From: Paracandidimonas soli | Lineage (GTDB): Bacteria; Pseudomonadota; Gammaproteobacteria; Burkholderiales; Burkholderiaceae_B | Direction: 5' to 3' | Length of the DNA stretch: 64,000 bases | Assembly: GCF_004342005.1 (NCBI RefSeq) | Contig: NZ_SMBX01000002.1 | Span: forward strand, 310,001 to 374,000 | Shown here: one piece after another, positions 1-9,165 of the stretch | Numbering within the stretch: the stretch's first letter is position 1 | Layout: every line of letters starts with the position of its first letter | Position numbers and translations under genes: made by a program | Notes under the pieces: generated by a model | Told to the model about the DNA's origin: nothing | Database searches by the model: none | What the model saw: only the letters and a program-made list of their open reading frames with translations

Positions 1-1
1 G

Positions 2-820
2 GACGGGGTTTCCGCCATCTGCATGCGCAAGGCGCTTGCCAGCGATCGCTTGTCTTCCAGCATGGACGGCAGGCTGCACCGCTGGCCGGATCTGCAGGCC
101 TGCCGCATGGCGCCGGTATGCGACCAGAAGAGGGCGTCGTGTCCGAAATATGTATTCAAGGCCTTCCTGCCCGACAGGCACGGCAATCTGACCGGTGTCG
201 TCGCGGGCTTTCTGTTCAGGGAGGAGGGTCCGAGGGAGGTTCCTCTTTTCTGCGCGCCCGTGATCATGCTGTGCCTCAATACCATGGCCCATGCGCTCAG
301 CCTGCAGGCCGATCTCGCCATGGCGGACAAGCTGATGCTGAAAGCCCAGCAGGGAGCCCGCATCGATCCTTTGACGGGGGTGCTGAACCGCGCGGGATGG
401 GGGCTTGCGCTGAGCGGCGCGCGCAAGGCGGCGGGAGAAATTGCCGTTGCTTTTCTTGATCTTGACGATTTCAAGCGCATCAATGACACGCGCGGGCATC
501 AGGCGGGCGACGACGTCCTGAAGATCACGGCCAGGGCGGTCAGGAAATCCCTGCGCTCGCATGACTGCGTGGCCAGGCTTGGCGGAGACGAGTTCGCCAT
601 GCTGTTGCCGGATACGTCGCTTGCCGATGCCTGCAGCCTGGGCGAGCGCCTGTGCTGGCTGCTGGGGAAAAGAGGCATCATGGCTTCCATCGGCGTGGCG
701 GCCAAGTCGGAAACCGGCTCCCTGCAGAAAGCGCTTGCGCTGGCGGATGCGAGAATGTACGAAAGCAAGCAGCAGCGGACGCACGACCTGGAAATCCGGG
801 AGCGCAGGCAGACCATGTGA
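2..820 (+). CDS. GGDEF-domain protein (probable diguanylate cyclase), 5' end outside window
   Basis: The reading frame is open from base 2, so the true start lies upstream; the first ATG inside the window (23) sits in a continuing sensory domain. The N-terminal part carries several cysteines (DLQAC, VCDQ, ASCP) and looks like a GAF-type input domain. The C-terminal half is a GGDEF domain: LDLDDFKRIND and then an intact GGDEF signature encoded at 581-595, which indicates c-di-GMP synthesis from two GTP. No RxxD inhibitory site was made out. The TGA stop is the first three bases of a 17-bp repeat found at three other gene ends. The GGDEF call is firm; the nature of the input domain is inference. 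Confidence 0.9.
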   Translation, partial: DGVSAICMRKALASDRLSSSMDGRLHRWPDLQACRMAPVCDQKRASCPKYVFKAFLPDRHGNLTGVVAGFLFREEGPREVPLFCAPVIMLCLNTMAHALSLQADLAMADKLMLKAQQGARIDPLTGVLNRAGWGLALSGARKAAGEIAVAFLDLDDFKRINDTRGHQAGDDVLKITARAVRKSLRSHDCVARLGGDEFAMLLPDTSLADACSLGERLCWLLGKRGIMASIGVAAKSETGSLQKALALADARMYESKQQRTHDLEIRERRQTM

Positions 821-834
821 CCACGCGCCCAAGC
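818..834 (+). repeat. Stop-codon-associated repeat, copy 1
   Basis: TGACCACGCGCCCAAGC begins with the TGA stop of the GGDEF gene. It is followed by GCAAGC and an inverted repeat CCTCGG/CCGAGG with a TTCA-containing loop (842-861). The same 17 bp, or a one-base variant, occurs at 14481, 41571 and 52985, always beginning at a stop codon. Confidence 0.85.
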
Positions 835-966
835 GCAAGCCTCGGCCTTCAGACCGAGGTCGAGCAGTTCAGAGGGAGTGACTCACCCGCCCGCCCCGGG
901 CGGCATGCCCGAGCCGATCCTGTCTACAATGCGGTCTTGCATTTCAATCGCGGGAAACCAGGCATC

Positions 967-1467
967 ATGGCAGACATCAGTATCCGTCCGGCGCAACGCG
1001 GCGACGCGGCGCTCATCCATCGTTTTATCGTCGATCTGGCCATTTATGAGAGGGCCGAGCACGAAGTCGAATCCGGCGTGGCGGATATCGAGCGCAGCCT
1101 GTTCGACGAGCCGAGGTCCAGCGCGGCCCTGATCTGCGAGGTGGACGGCAAGCCGGCGGGATTCGCCGTGTATTTCGCCAGCTATTCCACCTGGCTGGGC
1201 CATCACGGCATCTATCTGGAAGATCTGTATGTCTCGCCGGAATACCGTGGCCTGGGCGCGGGCAAGCGCCTGCTGCATGCCGTTGCCGGGATCGCCGTAC
1301 GGGAAGGCTGCAGGCGCATGGAGTGGAGCGTGCTCGACTGGAATGAGCCGGCCATTCGCGTCTATGAAGCCATAGGCGCGCAGCCTCAATCCGAATGGAC
1401 GCGCTACCGGCTGGCGGGCGACGCCTTGCTGGCGTTTGCCGCATCGGGGAACACCATTTCGGCGTAG
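967..1467 (+). CDS. GNAT family N-acetyltransferase
   Basis: A 166-residue protein that fills a complete GNAT fold and probably transfers an acetyl group from acetyl-CoA to an amine. The acetyl-CoA loop is seen as YVSPEYRGLGAGKRLL (about residues 91-106), followed by the conserved C-terminal VLDWNEPAIRVYEAIGA segment. That pattern resembles the diamine and thialysine acetyltransferases (SpeG/SSAT-like), but the substrate cannot be fixed from sequence. I start it at the ATG at 967 (MADISIRPAQRGD), where GNAT homology begins, rather than at a longer upstream extension. Its 3' end overlaps the convergent lysP gene by 64 bp. Confidence 0.9.
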   Translation: MADISIRPAQRGDAALIHRFIVDLAIYERAEHEVESGVADIERSLFDEPRSSAALICEVDGKPAGFAVYFASYSTWLGHHGIYLEDLYVSPEYRGLGAGKRLLHAVAGIAVREGCRRMEWSVLDWNEPAIRVYEAIGAQPQSEWTRYRLAGDALLAFAASGNTISA

Positions 1468-2906
1468 GGGATGATGCGAGAGCCCTTTACCAGGCGATAG
1501 CCCAGCCATATGCCCAGGAACAACGGCAGTCCGATATAGGTCGCCACAGCTCCGTTCCAGTCGATGCGGTCCTGCAGGAAGGCCTGGTAGTTCTGTCCCA
1601 GAGTGATGATCAGGCAGAGGATGAAGGCGAAGACCGGGCCGAACGGGAACAACTTCGACTGGTAAGGCAGGCTGGCCGGGTCATTGCCCTGCAGGACGTA
1701 GCCACGGCGAAAGCGGTAATGGCTGATGGCGATGCCCAGCCAGGCGATGAAGCCCGTCATGCCCGATGTGTTCAGCAGCCAGATGTAGACTGCATTGGGG
1801 CTGTAGACCGAGCTGACGAAGCACAGCGCGGCGATCAGCGTCGTCGCCAGCAGCGCGTAGCGCGGCACGCCATTGGCCGAGAGCCGGGCGAAGATCCGGG
1901 GCGCCTTGCCTTCCCGGGCCAGGTTGAAGAGCATGCGCGTCGAAGCATACATGCCGGAGTTGCCGGCGGACAGCACAGAAGTCAGCACGACGGCGTTCAT
2001 GACGGCCGCGGCGGACAGCAGGCCTGCTTTCTCGAAGACCATGGTGAACGGGCTGATGCTGATGTCAGTGACTTCGCTGCCCAGCAATTGCGGATCGGTG
2101 TAGGGGATGAGCAGACCGATGATCAGGATGGAGAAAATATAGAACAGCAGGATGCGCCAGAAGATCTGCTTGACGGCGCGGGGGATGTTGCGCGCCGGGT
2201 CCTGGGATTCACCCGCCGCGATGCCGATGAGCTCGGTGCCCTGGAAGGAAAACCCGACGATCATGGCCACGCCTATCAGGGCGGCGAATCCGCCCGCGAA
2301 GGGAGCGTCGCCGATGAACCAATTTTCCATGATGCCGGCGTGGCGTCCCTGCAGGATGCCTGCGATCATCAGCAGGCCCGTGGCGATGAAGATCAGGACC
2401 GTCACGACCTTGATGGCGGCGAACCAGTATTCGGCTTCGCCGAAGCCTTTGACGGAGATATTGTTCAGCAGGAACATCAGCAGCAGGAACAGCGCGCTCC
2501 AGAGCACGCCGGGTATGTCGGGAAACCAGTAGTTCATGACGAGCTGCGCGGCCACCAGGTCGACGGCGATGGTGACGGCCCAGTTGTACCAGTAGTTCCA
2601 GCCCAGCGCGAATCCAAAGCCTTCGTCGACGTAGCGCGCGCCATAGGTCGCGAATGAGCCCGATACGGGGAGGCAGGCGGCCAGCTCGCCGAGGCTGGTC
2701 ATCAGAAAGTAGACCATGATGCCGATCAGTGCATAGGCGAGCAATGCGCCGCCCGGGCCAGCCTGGGAGATGGTGGCCCCCGAAGCCACGAACAGGCCGG
2801 TGCCGATGGAGCCGCCGATGGCGATCATGGACAGGTGGCGGGCCTTGAGTTCACGGCGCAGTTCGGGCTCGGCCGCTCCGGCGGTCTGTGGGTGGGCGGA
2901 GGTCAT
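1404..2906 (-). CDS. lysP: Lysine-specific permease, APC superfamily
   Basis: A 500-residue inner-membrane transporter with about 12 hydrophobic segments. It closely follows Escherichia coli LysP from the N-terminal RRELKARHLSMIAIGGSIGT block through FQGTELIGIAAGES to the SHYRFRRGYVLQG segment near the C-terminus. It would import L-lysine with protons. The start is set at the ATG at 2906 (MTSAHPQT), because the 24 residues possible upstream are not family-like. It is divergent from the lipoprotein gene that follows and overlaps the GNAT gene tail to tail by 64 bp. In E. coli LysP also controls the CadC sensor; no cadC was seen here. Confidence 0.93.
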   Translation of the reverse strand: MTSAHPQTAGAAEPELRRELKARHLSMIAIGGSIGTGLFVASGATISQAGPGGALLAYALIGIMVYFLMTSLGELAACLPVSGSFATYGARYVDEGFGFALGWNYWYNWAVTIAVDLVAAQLVMNYWFPDIPGVLWSALFLLLMFLLNNISVKGFGEAEYWFAAIKVVTVLIFIATGLLMIAGILQGRHAGIMENWFIGDAPFAGGFAALIGVAMIVGFSFQGTELIGIAAGESQDPARNIPRAVKQIFWRILLFYIFSILIIGLLIPYTDPQLLGSEVTDISISPFTMVFEKAGLLSAAAVMNAVVLTSVLSAGNSGMYASTRMLFNLAREGKAPRIFARLSANGVPRYALLATTLIAALCFVSSVYSPNAVYIWLLNTSGMTGFIAWLGIAISHYRFRRGYVLQGNDPASLPYQSKLFPFGPVFAFILCLIITLGQNYQAFLQDRIDWNGAVATYIGLPLFLGIWLGYRLVKGSRIIPYAEMVFPDAANASKASPASR

Positions 2907-3145
2907 GGGATGGAGATGGTCTTGGTGTTCTGGATTACGCTGGATTACGCGCTGGTGCGCGAAAGGTGTGCGCATCATATCAGGTCGTCTTCGGCCTGCG
3001 CTTGCATATGGAAACCGGCAATGGGGAGCGATTCTTGGTAATCTTTTGGTTTGCGAATGTCATTCTTCGGTTGCTCCCTGTGTCTTCATTGTCGTTTTTC
3101 CGGTTTTCGCCATGTGTCGCTGCTCCGCGGGGCGGGCTTTCCGCG

Positions 3146-3847
3146 TTGCATCTGCGTTCGCTGCGTCTGTGTCTGGCCGCCGTCTGCCTGGCGCTGCTGG
3201 CGGCTTGCGGCACGACCGGGCAGAAGGCCGTGGGGCCCGGACAGTATCGTGTCGTTGCTGGGGACACGCTGACGCAGATCGCGCGCAAGCACGGCCAGTC
3301 GGTGGATTCGCTGATGCGGATGAATAATCTGCGCAATCCCAACAATATCAAGGTGGGGCAGGTGCTGAGGGTAGGAAGCGCGTCTTCGGGCCCGGCCGCT
3401 TCGGGAAGCCTGCCTGATGCGGGTTCCGGCACGGTGGTGCGGGGGCAGCGCCAGGCGCCGGCCGCGGCGGTGCCGCGCACAACGATCGGGCTGGCGTGGC
3501 CGGCGGAGGGCAGTGCGGTTCGCAGCAGTACGGGTCCCAGTCCGCATGGCGTCTATATCAGCAATAAGGCAGGTACGCCGGTGAAGGCGGTGGCTGCCGG
3601 GACGGTGGTCTATTCGGGCAATGGCTTGCGGGGTTATGGGAATCTGATCATTGTCCGGCACGCTTCGGACTATATCAGTGTGTATGCGCATAATCGTTCG
3701 CTGGCGGTTTCGGAGGGGCAGTCGGTGAAGCAGGGGCAGAAGGTTGCCGAGATGGGGAGCACGGATATCAATCGCACGGTGCTGTATTTTGAACTCAGGT
3801 ACAACGGCAAGGCGGTCGATGCCATGCGGTATTTGCCCAAGCGGTGA
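3146..3847 (+). CDS. LysM/M23 lipoprotein, NlpD/EnvC-like amidase activator
   Basis: The product begins with a short basic stretch, a hydrophobic core and a lipobox (LLAAC), so it should be an outer-membrane-directed lipoprotein. A LysM repeat follows (YRVVAGDTLTQIARKHG), then a low-complexity linker and a C-terminal LytM/M23 domain. The usual catalytic HxH of active M23 peptidases is replaced (VLYFELRYNG), as in NlpD and EnvC, so it probably activates amidases rather than cutting peptidoglycan. The start is uncertain: TTG at 3146 gives a 21-residue lipoprotein signal; GTG at 3080 or ATG at 3008 would give over-long leaders. A hairpin terminator follows. Confidence 0.8.
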   Translation: MHLRSLRLCLAAVCLALLAACGTTGQKAVGPGQYRVVAGDTLTQIARKHGQSVDSLMRMNNLRNPNNIKVGQVLRVGSASSGPAASGSLPDAGSGTVVRGQRQAPAAAVPRTTIGLAWPAEGSAVRSSTGPSPHGVYISNKAGTPVKAVAAGTVVYSGNGLRGYGNLIIVRHASDYISVYAHNRSLAVSEGQSVKQGQKVAEMGSTDINRTVLYFELRYNGKAVDAMRYLPKR

Positions 3848-3869
3848 TTATTGCGCTCTAGGAATTTTG

Positions 3870-3909
3870 GAGGTGCCTGTTGATTTGATAGGTGCCTCTT
3901 TTCTTTTTA
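3870..3909 (+). terminator. Intrinsic terminator after the LysM/M23 gene
   Basis: GAGGTGCCT and AGGTGCCTC pair across an 11-base loop, using two central G-U pairs in RNA, and are followed directly by a T-rich run (TTTTCTTTTT). Confidence 0.7.
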
Positions 3910-4115
3910 AGACGCCTTGGAGTGGGAGGCTGTTGGGCGTTGTCTCAAGCGTGTTGAATGTTGCTTCGACTGTTTTGCTTGCGGGCTGGATTGCAGTCTT
4001 GTGCCTGGGCCGTGAGACGGGTAAATCTTCTTTGTCTGCGGGTGTTTGCTGCCTGGGATGGCCTGTCTTGTTAAACTAGACGGTTATTTCTTATTTTTTG
4101 CAGGCACACTTCGTC

Positions 4116-5717
4116 GTGATCTCCACCTCAAACCTTACCATCCAGTTCGGCTCGAAACCTTTGTTCGAGAATGTCAGCGTCAAGTTCGGCGAAGGCAATC
4201 GCTATGGGCTTATCGGGGCCAATGGTTCAGGAAAGTCCACTTTCATGAAGATCATTGGCGGCGATCTCGAGCCTTCCAGCGGCAATGTGGCGCTGGATCC
4301 GGGGGTGCGGCTGGGCAAGCTGCGCCAGGATCAGTTCGCCTTCGAGGATGAGCGCGTGCTCGACGTGGTGATGATGGGGCACGTGGAAATGTGGCAGGCC
4401 ATGGCGGAGCGGGATGCGATCTACGCCAACCTGGAGGCCACGGAAGACGACTATATGCGCGCCGCCGAGCTCGAGGCCAAGTTCGCGGAGTACGACGGTT
4501 ATACGGCGCAGGCGCGCGCGGGCGAGCTGTTGCTGGGGCTGGAGATTCCGGTCAGCCAGCATGAGCTGCCGATGCGCGAGATTGCGCCGGGCTGGAAGCT
4601 GCGGGTGCTGCTGGCGCAGGCGCTGTTCTCGAATCCGGACGTGCTGTTGCTGGACGAGCCGACCAACAACCTGGACATCAATACCATCCGCTGGCTGGAG
4701 GATGTGATCAACGGCTACCAGAGCACGATGATCATCATCAGTCACGATCGGCACTTCCTGAACCAGGTGTGCACGCACATGGCCGATCTGGACTATCGCG
4801 AGCTGCGCATTTATCCGGGCAATTACGACGATTACATGCTGGCCTCGACGCAGGCGAAGGAAAAGACGCAGGCGGTCAATGCCAAAGCCAAGGAGCGCAT
4901 GGCCGAGCTGCAGGACTTCGTGCGCCGTTTCTCGGCCAACAAGTCCAAGGCGCGCCAGGCGACTTCGCGCATCAAGCAGATCGATCGCATCAAGGCGGAG
5001 ACGGTCGAGGTCAAGCCTTCTTCGCGGCAGAATCCCTATATCCGCTTCGAGCAGAACAAGCCATTGCATCGCCTGGCGGTTACCGTGGAAGGCCTGTCCA
5101 AGGCTTACGACAAGCCCATTATCACGAATTACTCGGGCATGATCGAGGCGGGCCAGAAAGTTGCCATCATTGGCGCGAACGGCGTGGGCAAGACCACGTT
5201 GCTGCGTCTGCTGGGCGGCGATCTGGCGCCGGACTCGGGCACGGTGAAGTGGTCCGAGAATGCCGATATCGGCTATATGGCGCAGGATGTCGCCGATCAA
5301 TTCCAGGCCAAGGTGAATCTGTTCGACTGGCTGTCGGATTATCGCCAGCCCGGCGATGATGACCAGGCCATGCGGTCGGTGCTTGGCCGTCTGCTGTTTT
5401 CCAGCGACGAGATCAACAAGGAAGTCCATGTCCTGTCGGGCGGCGAGAAGAATCGCATGACTTTCGGCAGGCTGATGCTGGGCCGGCACAATGTCATGCT
5501 GATGGACGAGCCGACCAATCACCTGGACATGGAGTCCATCGAGTCGCTGCAGTTCGCGCTGGAGCTGTACAAGGGGACGCTGATCTTCGTGTCACACGAC
5601 CGCCAGTTCGTATCCGGCATTGCCGACCGCATTATTGAAATCCTGCCCGACGGCAAGATCATCGATTATCCGGGCGAGTACGAGGATTATCTGGCGGCGC
5701 GCGAAAACCTGCTGTAA
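4116..5717 (+). CDS. ybiT: ABC-F family ATPase, YbiT type
   Basis: A 533-residue soluble protein with two ABC ATPase domains and no membrane segment. Walker A motifs are GANGSGKST (about 34-42) and GANGVGKTT. Walker B motifs are [11 protein letters not shown] and [11 protein letters not shown], with an LSGGEK signature in the second domain. ABC-F proteins act on the ribosome and release stalled complexes; YbiT itself is less well defined. The sequence matches the E. coli protein nearly end to end, including [17 protein letters not shown] use GTG at 4116 ([12 protein letters not shown]) because the next upstream option is TTG at 4098 and would add six residues absent from the family. Confidence 0.92.
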   Translation: MISTSNLTIQFGSKPLFENVSVKFGEGNRYGLIGANGSGKSTFMKIIGGDLEPSSGNVALDPGVRLGKLRQDQFAFEDERVLDVVMMGHVEMWQAMAERDAIYANLEATEDDYMRAAELEAKFAEYDGYTAQARAGELLLGLEIPVSQHELPMREIAPGWKLRVLLAQALFSNPDVLLLDEPTNNLDINTIRWLEDVINGYQSTMIIISHDRHFLNQVCTHMADLDYRELRIYPGNYDDYMLASTQAKEKTQAVNAKAKERMAELQDFVRRFSANKSKARQATSRIKQIDRIKAETVEVKPSSRQNPYIRFEQNKPLHRLAVTVEGLSKAYDKPIITNYSGMIEAGQKVAIIGANGVGKTTLLRLLGGDLAPDSGTVKWSENADIGYMAQDVADQFQAKVNLFDWLSDYRQPGDDDQAMRSVLGRLLFSSDEINKEVHVLSGGEKNRMTFGRLMLGRHNVMLMDEPTNHLDMESIESLQFALELYKGTLIFVSHDRQFVSGIADRIIEILPDGKIIDYPGEYEDYLAARENLL

Positions 5718-5743
5718 ATCTGCCGGACGAGGCGCGAGCCGCC

Positions 5744-6331
5744 ATGCCTTATACCTTGACCGCGCCGGCAAGCTACGAGGAAGACATCCGCAAGAGCCGG
5801 TTCCTCGTGTTTGCGCAGTCCGTGGCTTCCGTGCAGGAGGCCATGGATTTCTTCGCGGCCAATTCGGTGCCTGCGGCTACCCACAATTGCTGGGCCTACC
5901 GGATCGGCGATCTCTATCGTTTCAATGACGACGGCGAGCCTGGCGGCACGGCGGGGCGACCCATTCTCCAGGCCATAGAGTCGCAGCAGTGCGATCGGGT
6001 CGCCGTGCTGGTGGTGCGCTGGTTCGGCGGCATCAAGCTGGGGCCGGGCGGGCTGGTGCGCGCTTATGGCGGAACCGCGGCGCAATGCCTGCGGCTGGCG
6101 GACAAGACTGAATTGGTTCAGGAAACCGAGGTGCGCTGTAGTTGCCTGTTCGGCGATATGGCGCTGGTGCGGTCGCGCTTTGCCGGATTCGGCATCCGCG
6201 TGGTGGACGAGCAGTTCGATGCCGGCGGCGTGCAGTGGAGGCTGGCAGTGCCTTCGATGGAAGTCGATGCGTTCGTGAAAGTGCTGACCGATCTTACGCG
6301 GGGGCAGGCGCAGGCTGAAATAGGGGAGTGA
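5744..6331 (+). CDS. yigZ: YigZ/IMPACT family protein (UPF0029)
   Basis: A 195-residue protein with the family core ATHNCWAYRIG, DDGEPGGTAGRPIL and VVRWFGGIKLGPGGLVRAYG, followed by the C-terminal DUF1949-type half. The eukaryotic relative IMPACT acts in translational control through Gcn1; the bacterial role is unsettled, though a link to translation has been proposed. It lies 26 bp after ybiT on the same strand, so the two are probably co-transcribed. Its 3' end faces the purine permease across a block of 87-bp structured repeats. Confidence 0.9.
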   Translation: MPYTLTAPASYEEDIRKSRFLVFAQSVASVQEAMDFFAANSVPAATHNCWAYRIGDLYRFNDDGEPGGTAGRPILQAIESQQCDRVAVLVVRWFGGIKLGPGGLVRAYGGTAAQCLRLADKTELVQETEVRCSCLFGDMALVRSRFAGFGIRVVDEQFDAGGVQWRLAVPSMEVDAFVKVLTDLTRGQAQAEIGE

Positions 6332-6333
6332 TT

Positions 6334-6575
6334 GCGGCCTGCATGCCGCTCGGATTCGTCAGGCATAGGACAGTCCGCAGGGACTGTCTTATGTCCGAGC
6401 TCCGCTTCGCGGTCCACTTCGCGGCCTGCATGCCGCTCAGGTTCGCCAGGCACAGAATAGTCCGCAGGGACTATTCTGTGTCCAGGCTCCGCTTCGCGGT
6501 CCACCTCGCGGCTTGCATGCCGCTCGGATTCGTCAGGCATAGGACAGTCCTCAGGACTGTCCTATGTCCAGACTC
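6334..6575. repeat. Tandem 87-bp repeat with conserved hairpins (2.8 copies)
   Basis: Units start at 6334, 6421 and 6508; the first two are exactly 87 bp and the third stops at the permease stop codon. Each unit begins GCGGCYTGCATGCCGC, itself a hairpin. Each then carries a long inverted repeat: AGGACAGTCC/GGACTGTCTT in unit 1, ACAGAATAGTCC/GGACTATTCTGT in unit 2 and ATAGGACAGTCCT/AGGACTGTCCTAT in unit 3. The arms differ between units but changes on one side are matched on the other, so pairing is kept. The block fills the gap between convergent yigZ and the NCS2 permease, where it may end transcription from both sides. Confidence 0.9.
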
Positions 6576-7869
6576 ATCCCTCCGGGAAGAAGGCGTATTT
6601 CAGGACGAACAGCGCCGCCACCAGCAGCGTGGCGGGGTGGATGTCGCGGAAGCGTCCAGTGGTTGCCTTGAGGACGACGTAGCTGATGAAGCCGAAGGCC
6701 AGGCCGTTGGCGATGGAGTAGGTGAACGGCATGATGAGGGCGGTCAGGGCGGCGGGAATGGCCTCGGTCAGCTCTTCCCAGTCGATTTCCGTCAGTTCGC
6801 GCATCATCAGGCCCGCGACGTAGATCAGCGCCGGGGCTGTGGCATAGGCAGGCACGGAGCCGGCCAGGGGCGCCAGGAACAGGGCCAGCAGGAACAGCAC
6901 GGCGACGGTCAGTGCGGTCAGCCCGGTGCGTCCCCCGGCCTGGACGCCGGAGGCGCTTTCTACATAGGCCGTCGTGCTGCTGGTTCCCAGCACGGAGCCG
7001 GCCACGATGGCGGTGCTGTCGGCGAACAAGGCGCGCCCCAGGCGGTTGGGCTTGCCTTCGGGCAGCAGGTTGGCGCGCTTCGCCACGCCGATCAGAGTGC
7101 CGGTGGCATCGAATACTTCGACCAGGACGAATACCAGGATGACGTGGATGAAGCCTGTGCTCAGCGCTCCCACGATGTCCATTTTCATGAAGGTGGGCGC
7201 AAGGCTGGGTGGCATGGAGACGAGGCCGTTGAATGTGTTGTGGCCCGTCAGCATGGATAGGACGGTCACGGCGAGGATGCCGATGAGGATGGCGCCCCGG
7301 ACCTTCAGACTGTCGAGCGTGGCGATGATGAAGAAGCCCAGCATGGCGTAGAGCGCGGGCGCGGCGGTGAGGTCGCCCAGGCTGACCTTGGTTGCCGGGT
7401 GGGAAACCACGATGCCTGCGCTGCTGAGCGCGATGATGCCCAGGAACAGGCCGATGCCGGCGGCGATGGCGGAGCGCAGGGACTTGGGGATGCCGGCGAT
7501 CAGCCAGGAGCGCACGCCGGTGACGGTGAGGACGAGGAAGATCACGCCGGAGATGAAGACGGCGCCCAGCGCCTGCTGCCAGCTGTAGCCCATGGTCGCC
7601 ACGACAGTGAAGGCGAAGAAGGCGTTCAGGCCCATGCCGGGTGCCATGCCGATGGGCCAGTTGGCCACCAGCGCCATGATGAGCGTACCCAGCGCGGCCG
7701 CAAGGCAGGTAGCGACGAAGACGGCGTTGCGGTCCATGCCAGTAGAGGACAGGATGTCCGGGTTCACGAAGATGATGTATGACATGGTCAGGAATGTCGT
7801 CACACCGGCAAGGATTTCGGTGCGCAGCGTCGTGTCGTGCTCACGCAGCTGGAAAAATCGTTCGAGCAT
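6574..7869 (-). CDS. NCS2 family purine permease (AzgA/GhxP-like)
   Basis: A 431-residue inner-membrane transporter of the AzgA-like branch of NCS2, the group that imports adenine, guanine, hypoxanthine or xanthine with protons. Family blocks are [20 protein letters not shown] at the N-terminus, [14 protein letters not shown] in TM3, [17 protein letters not shown] in the middle, and [22 protein letters not shown] in the TM10 region. The substrate among purines cannot be assigned by eye. It is divergent from tsaD across 193 bp that contain a palindrome at 7963-7979. Its stop codon abuts the 87-bp repeat array. Confidence 0.92.
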   Translation of the reverse strand: MLERFFQLREHDTTLRTEILAGVTTFLTMSYIIFVNPDILSSTGMDRNAVFVATCLAAALGTLIMALVANWPIGMAPGMGLNAFFAFTVVATMGYSWQQALGAVFISGVIFLVLTVTGVRSWLIAGIPKSLRSAIAAGIGLFLGIIALSSAGIVVSHPATKVSLGDLTAAPALYAMLGFFIIATLDSLKVRGAILIGILAVTVLSMLTGHNTFNGLVSMPPSLAPTFMKMDIVGALSTGFIHVILVFVLVEVFDATGTLIGVAKRANLLPEGKPNRLGRALFADSTAIVAGSVLGTSSTTAYVESASGVQAGGRTGLTALTVAVLFLLALFLAPLAGSVPAYATAPALIYVAGLMMRELTEIDWEELTEAIPAALTALIMPFTYSIANGLAFGFISYVVLKATTGRFRDIHPATLLVAALFVLKYAFFPEG

Positions 7870-7962
7870 GCTTTCCCCCTCAGGTTGGCTGAACGTTGCA
7901 AGCTGGCATTCTATGCCGATTTCGGCTTCAGCCGCACTCTCGACGGCGCGCCGGGGCTATGG

Positions 7963-7979
7963 GGCTGCGCTGCGCAGCC
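7963..7979. other. Perfect 8+1+8 palindrome between the permease gene and tsaD
   Basis: GGCTGCGC-T-GCGCAGCC lies about 85 bp upstream of the tsaD start and 95 bp upstream of the permease start. It could be a leader hairpin or a protein site; nothing in the sequence decides between these. Confidence 0.5.
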
Positions 7980-8062
7980 ACCATGCCGCCCCGATTTCGC
8001 AGCGGCGGCACAGGCCTGCGTCCGGACTGATGTGGCGGGCAATTCCGGGTAAACTTGCGGCC

Positions 8063-9106
8063 ATGATTATTCTCGGCTTTGAAAGCTCCTGTGACGAAAC
8101 CGGCGTGGCCGCGGTCTGTACGGAACGCGGCCTGCTGGCGCATGCCCTGCACAGTCAGGTGGCCATGCACCAGGAGTATGGAGGCGTGGTGCCAGAACTG
8201 GCTTCGCGGGACCATATCCGGCGGGCCTTGCCGCTGACCAGGGAAGTCCTGGACAAGGCGGGGCTGTCCCTGGGCGATGTGGATGCCGTGGCCTATACGG
8301 CGGGCCCCGGCCTGGCGGGCGCGCTGCTGGTCGGCGCCAGCGTGGCGCAATCCCTGGCCTGGGCGCTGGAAGTGCCTGCCGTGCCTGTCCACCACCTGGA
8401 AGGGCATCTGCTGTCGCCCTTGCTGGCCGATCCCGTACCCGAATTTCCGTTTGTGGCGTTGCTGGTGTCTGGCGGACATACGCAACTGATGCGTGTCGAT
8501 GGCGTGGGTTCCTATGAATTGCTGGGTGAAACGCTGGACGACGCCGCGGGCGAGGCGTTCGACAAGACGGCCAAGCTGCTGGGGCTGGGATATCCGGGCG
8601 GCCCGGCACTGTCTCGCCTGGCGCAGCAAGGGGATGCCTCGCAGTATCAACTGCCCAGGCCGATGCTGCGCAGCCAGGATCTGGATTTCAGTTTCAGCGG
8701 CCTGAAGACCGCCGTGCTGACCAAGGTCAGGGCGCAGAAGACGCCGCTGTCGGATCAGCAGATGGCGGATCTTGCCGCAGCCACCGAAGAGGCCATCGTC
8801 GATGTGCTGGCCGGCAAGGCGCTCAAGGCCATGAAGCAGACCGGCTTGCGCAGGCTGGTTGTGGCTGGCGGCGTGGGCGCCAATCGCCTGTTGCGCGAGC
8901 GCCTGGTGGGGACCATGGAAAAGCGCGGTGGCAAGGTGTTTTTCCCGCCGCTGGAGCTGTGCACCGACAATGGCGCCATGATCGCCCATGCGGCGGCCCT
9001 GCGCATCAAGGCGGGGCTGGAGCGTTTGGAGCCGACGAATCATGCCTTCACCGTCAGGCCGCGCTGGCCGCTGGAGGATGTCTGCGCCAAGGTCGGGCAG
9101 GCCTGA
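8063..9106 (+). CDS. tsaD: tRNA N6-threonylcarbamoyladenosine transferase TsaD
   Basis: A 347-residue ASKHA-fold enzyme that, with TsaB and TsaE, transfers threonylcarbamoyl from TC-AMP to A37 of ANN-reading tRNAs. Family hallmarks are [12 protein letters not shown] at the N-terminus, the metal-binding HHLEGH segment (about 109-114), [10 protein letters not shown], and the C-terminal [15 protein letters not shown]. The start at 8063 gives the normal length. It is a single gene here, divergent from the permease. Confidence 0.96.
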   Translation: MIILGFESSCDETGVAAVCTERGLLAHALHSQVAMHQEYGGVVPELASRDHIRRALPLTREVLDKAGLSLGDVDAVAYTAGPGLAGALLVGASVAQSLAWALEVPAVPVHHLEGHLLSPLLADPVPEFPFVALLVSGGHTQLMRVDGVGSYELLGETLDDAAGEAFDKTAKLLGLGYPGGPALSRLAQQGDASQYQLPRPMLRSQDLDFSFSGLKTAVLTKVRAQKTPLSDQQMADLAAATEEAIVDVLAGKALKAMKQTGLRRLVVAGGVGANRLLRERLVGTMEKRGGKVFFPPLELCTDNGAMIAHAAALRIKAGLERLEPTNHAFTVRPRWPLEDVCAKVGQA

Positions 9107-9165
9107 AGCGGAGGCGGGCTTTCCGGGCCGCTGCGTCGGGCCGTGGCGCTCGAATCGCCGGTGGT

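Noticed and set aside
6328-6600. Repetitive reading frames across the 87-bp repeats (29-residue repeats on both strands)
   Set aside because: The unit is a multiple of three, so frames stay open by construction. There is no ribosome binding site, and the hairpin structure, not codon pattern, is what is conserved.
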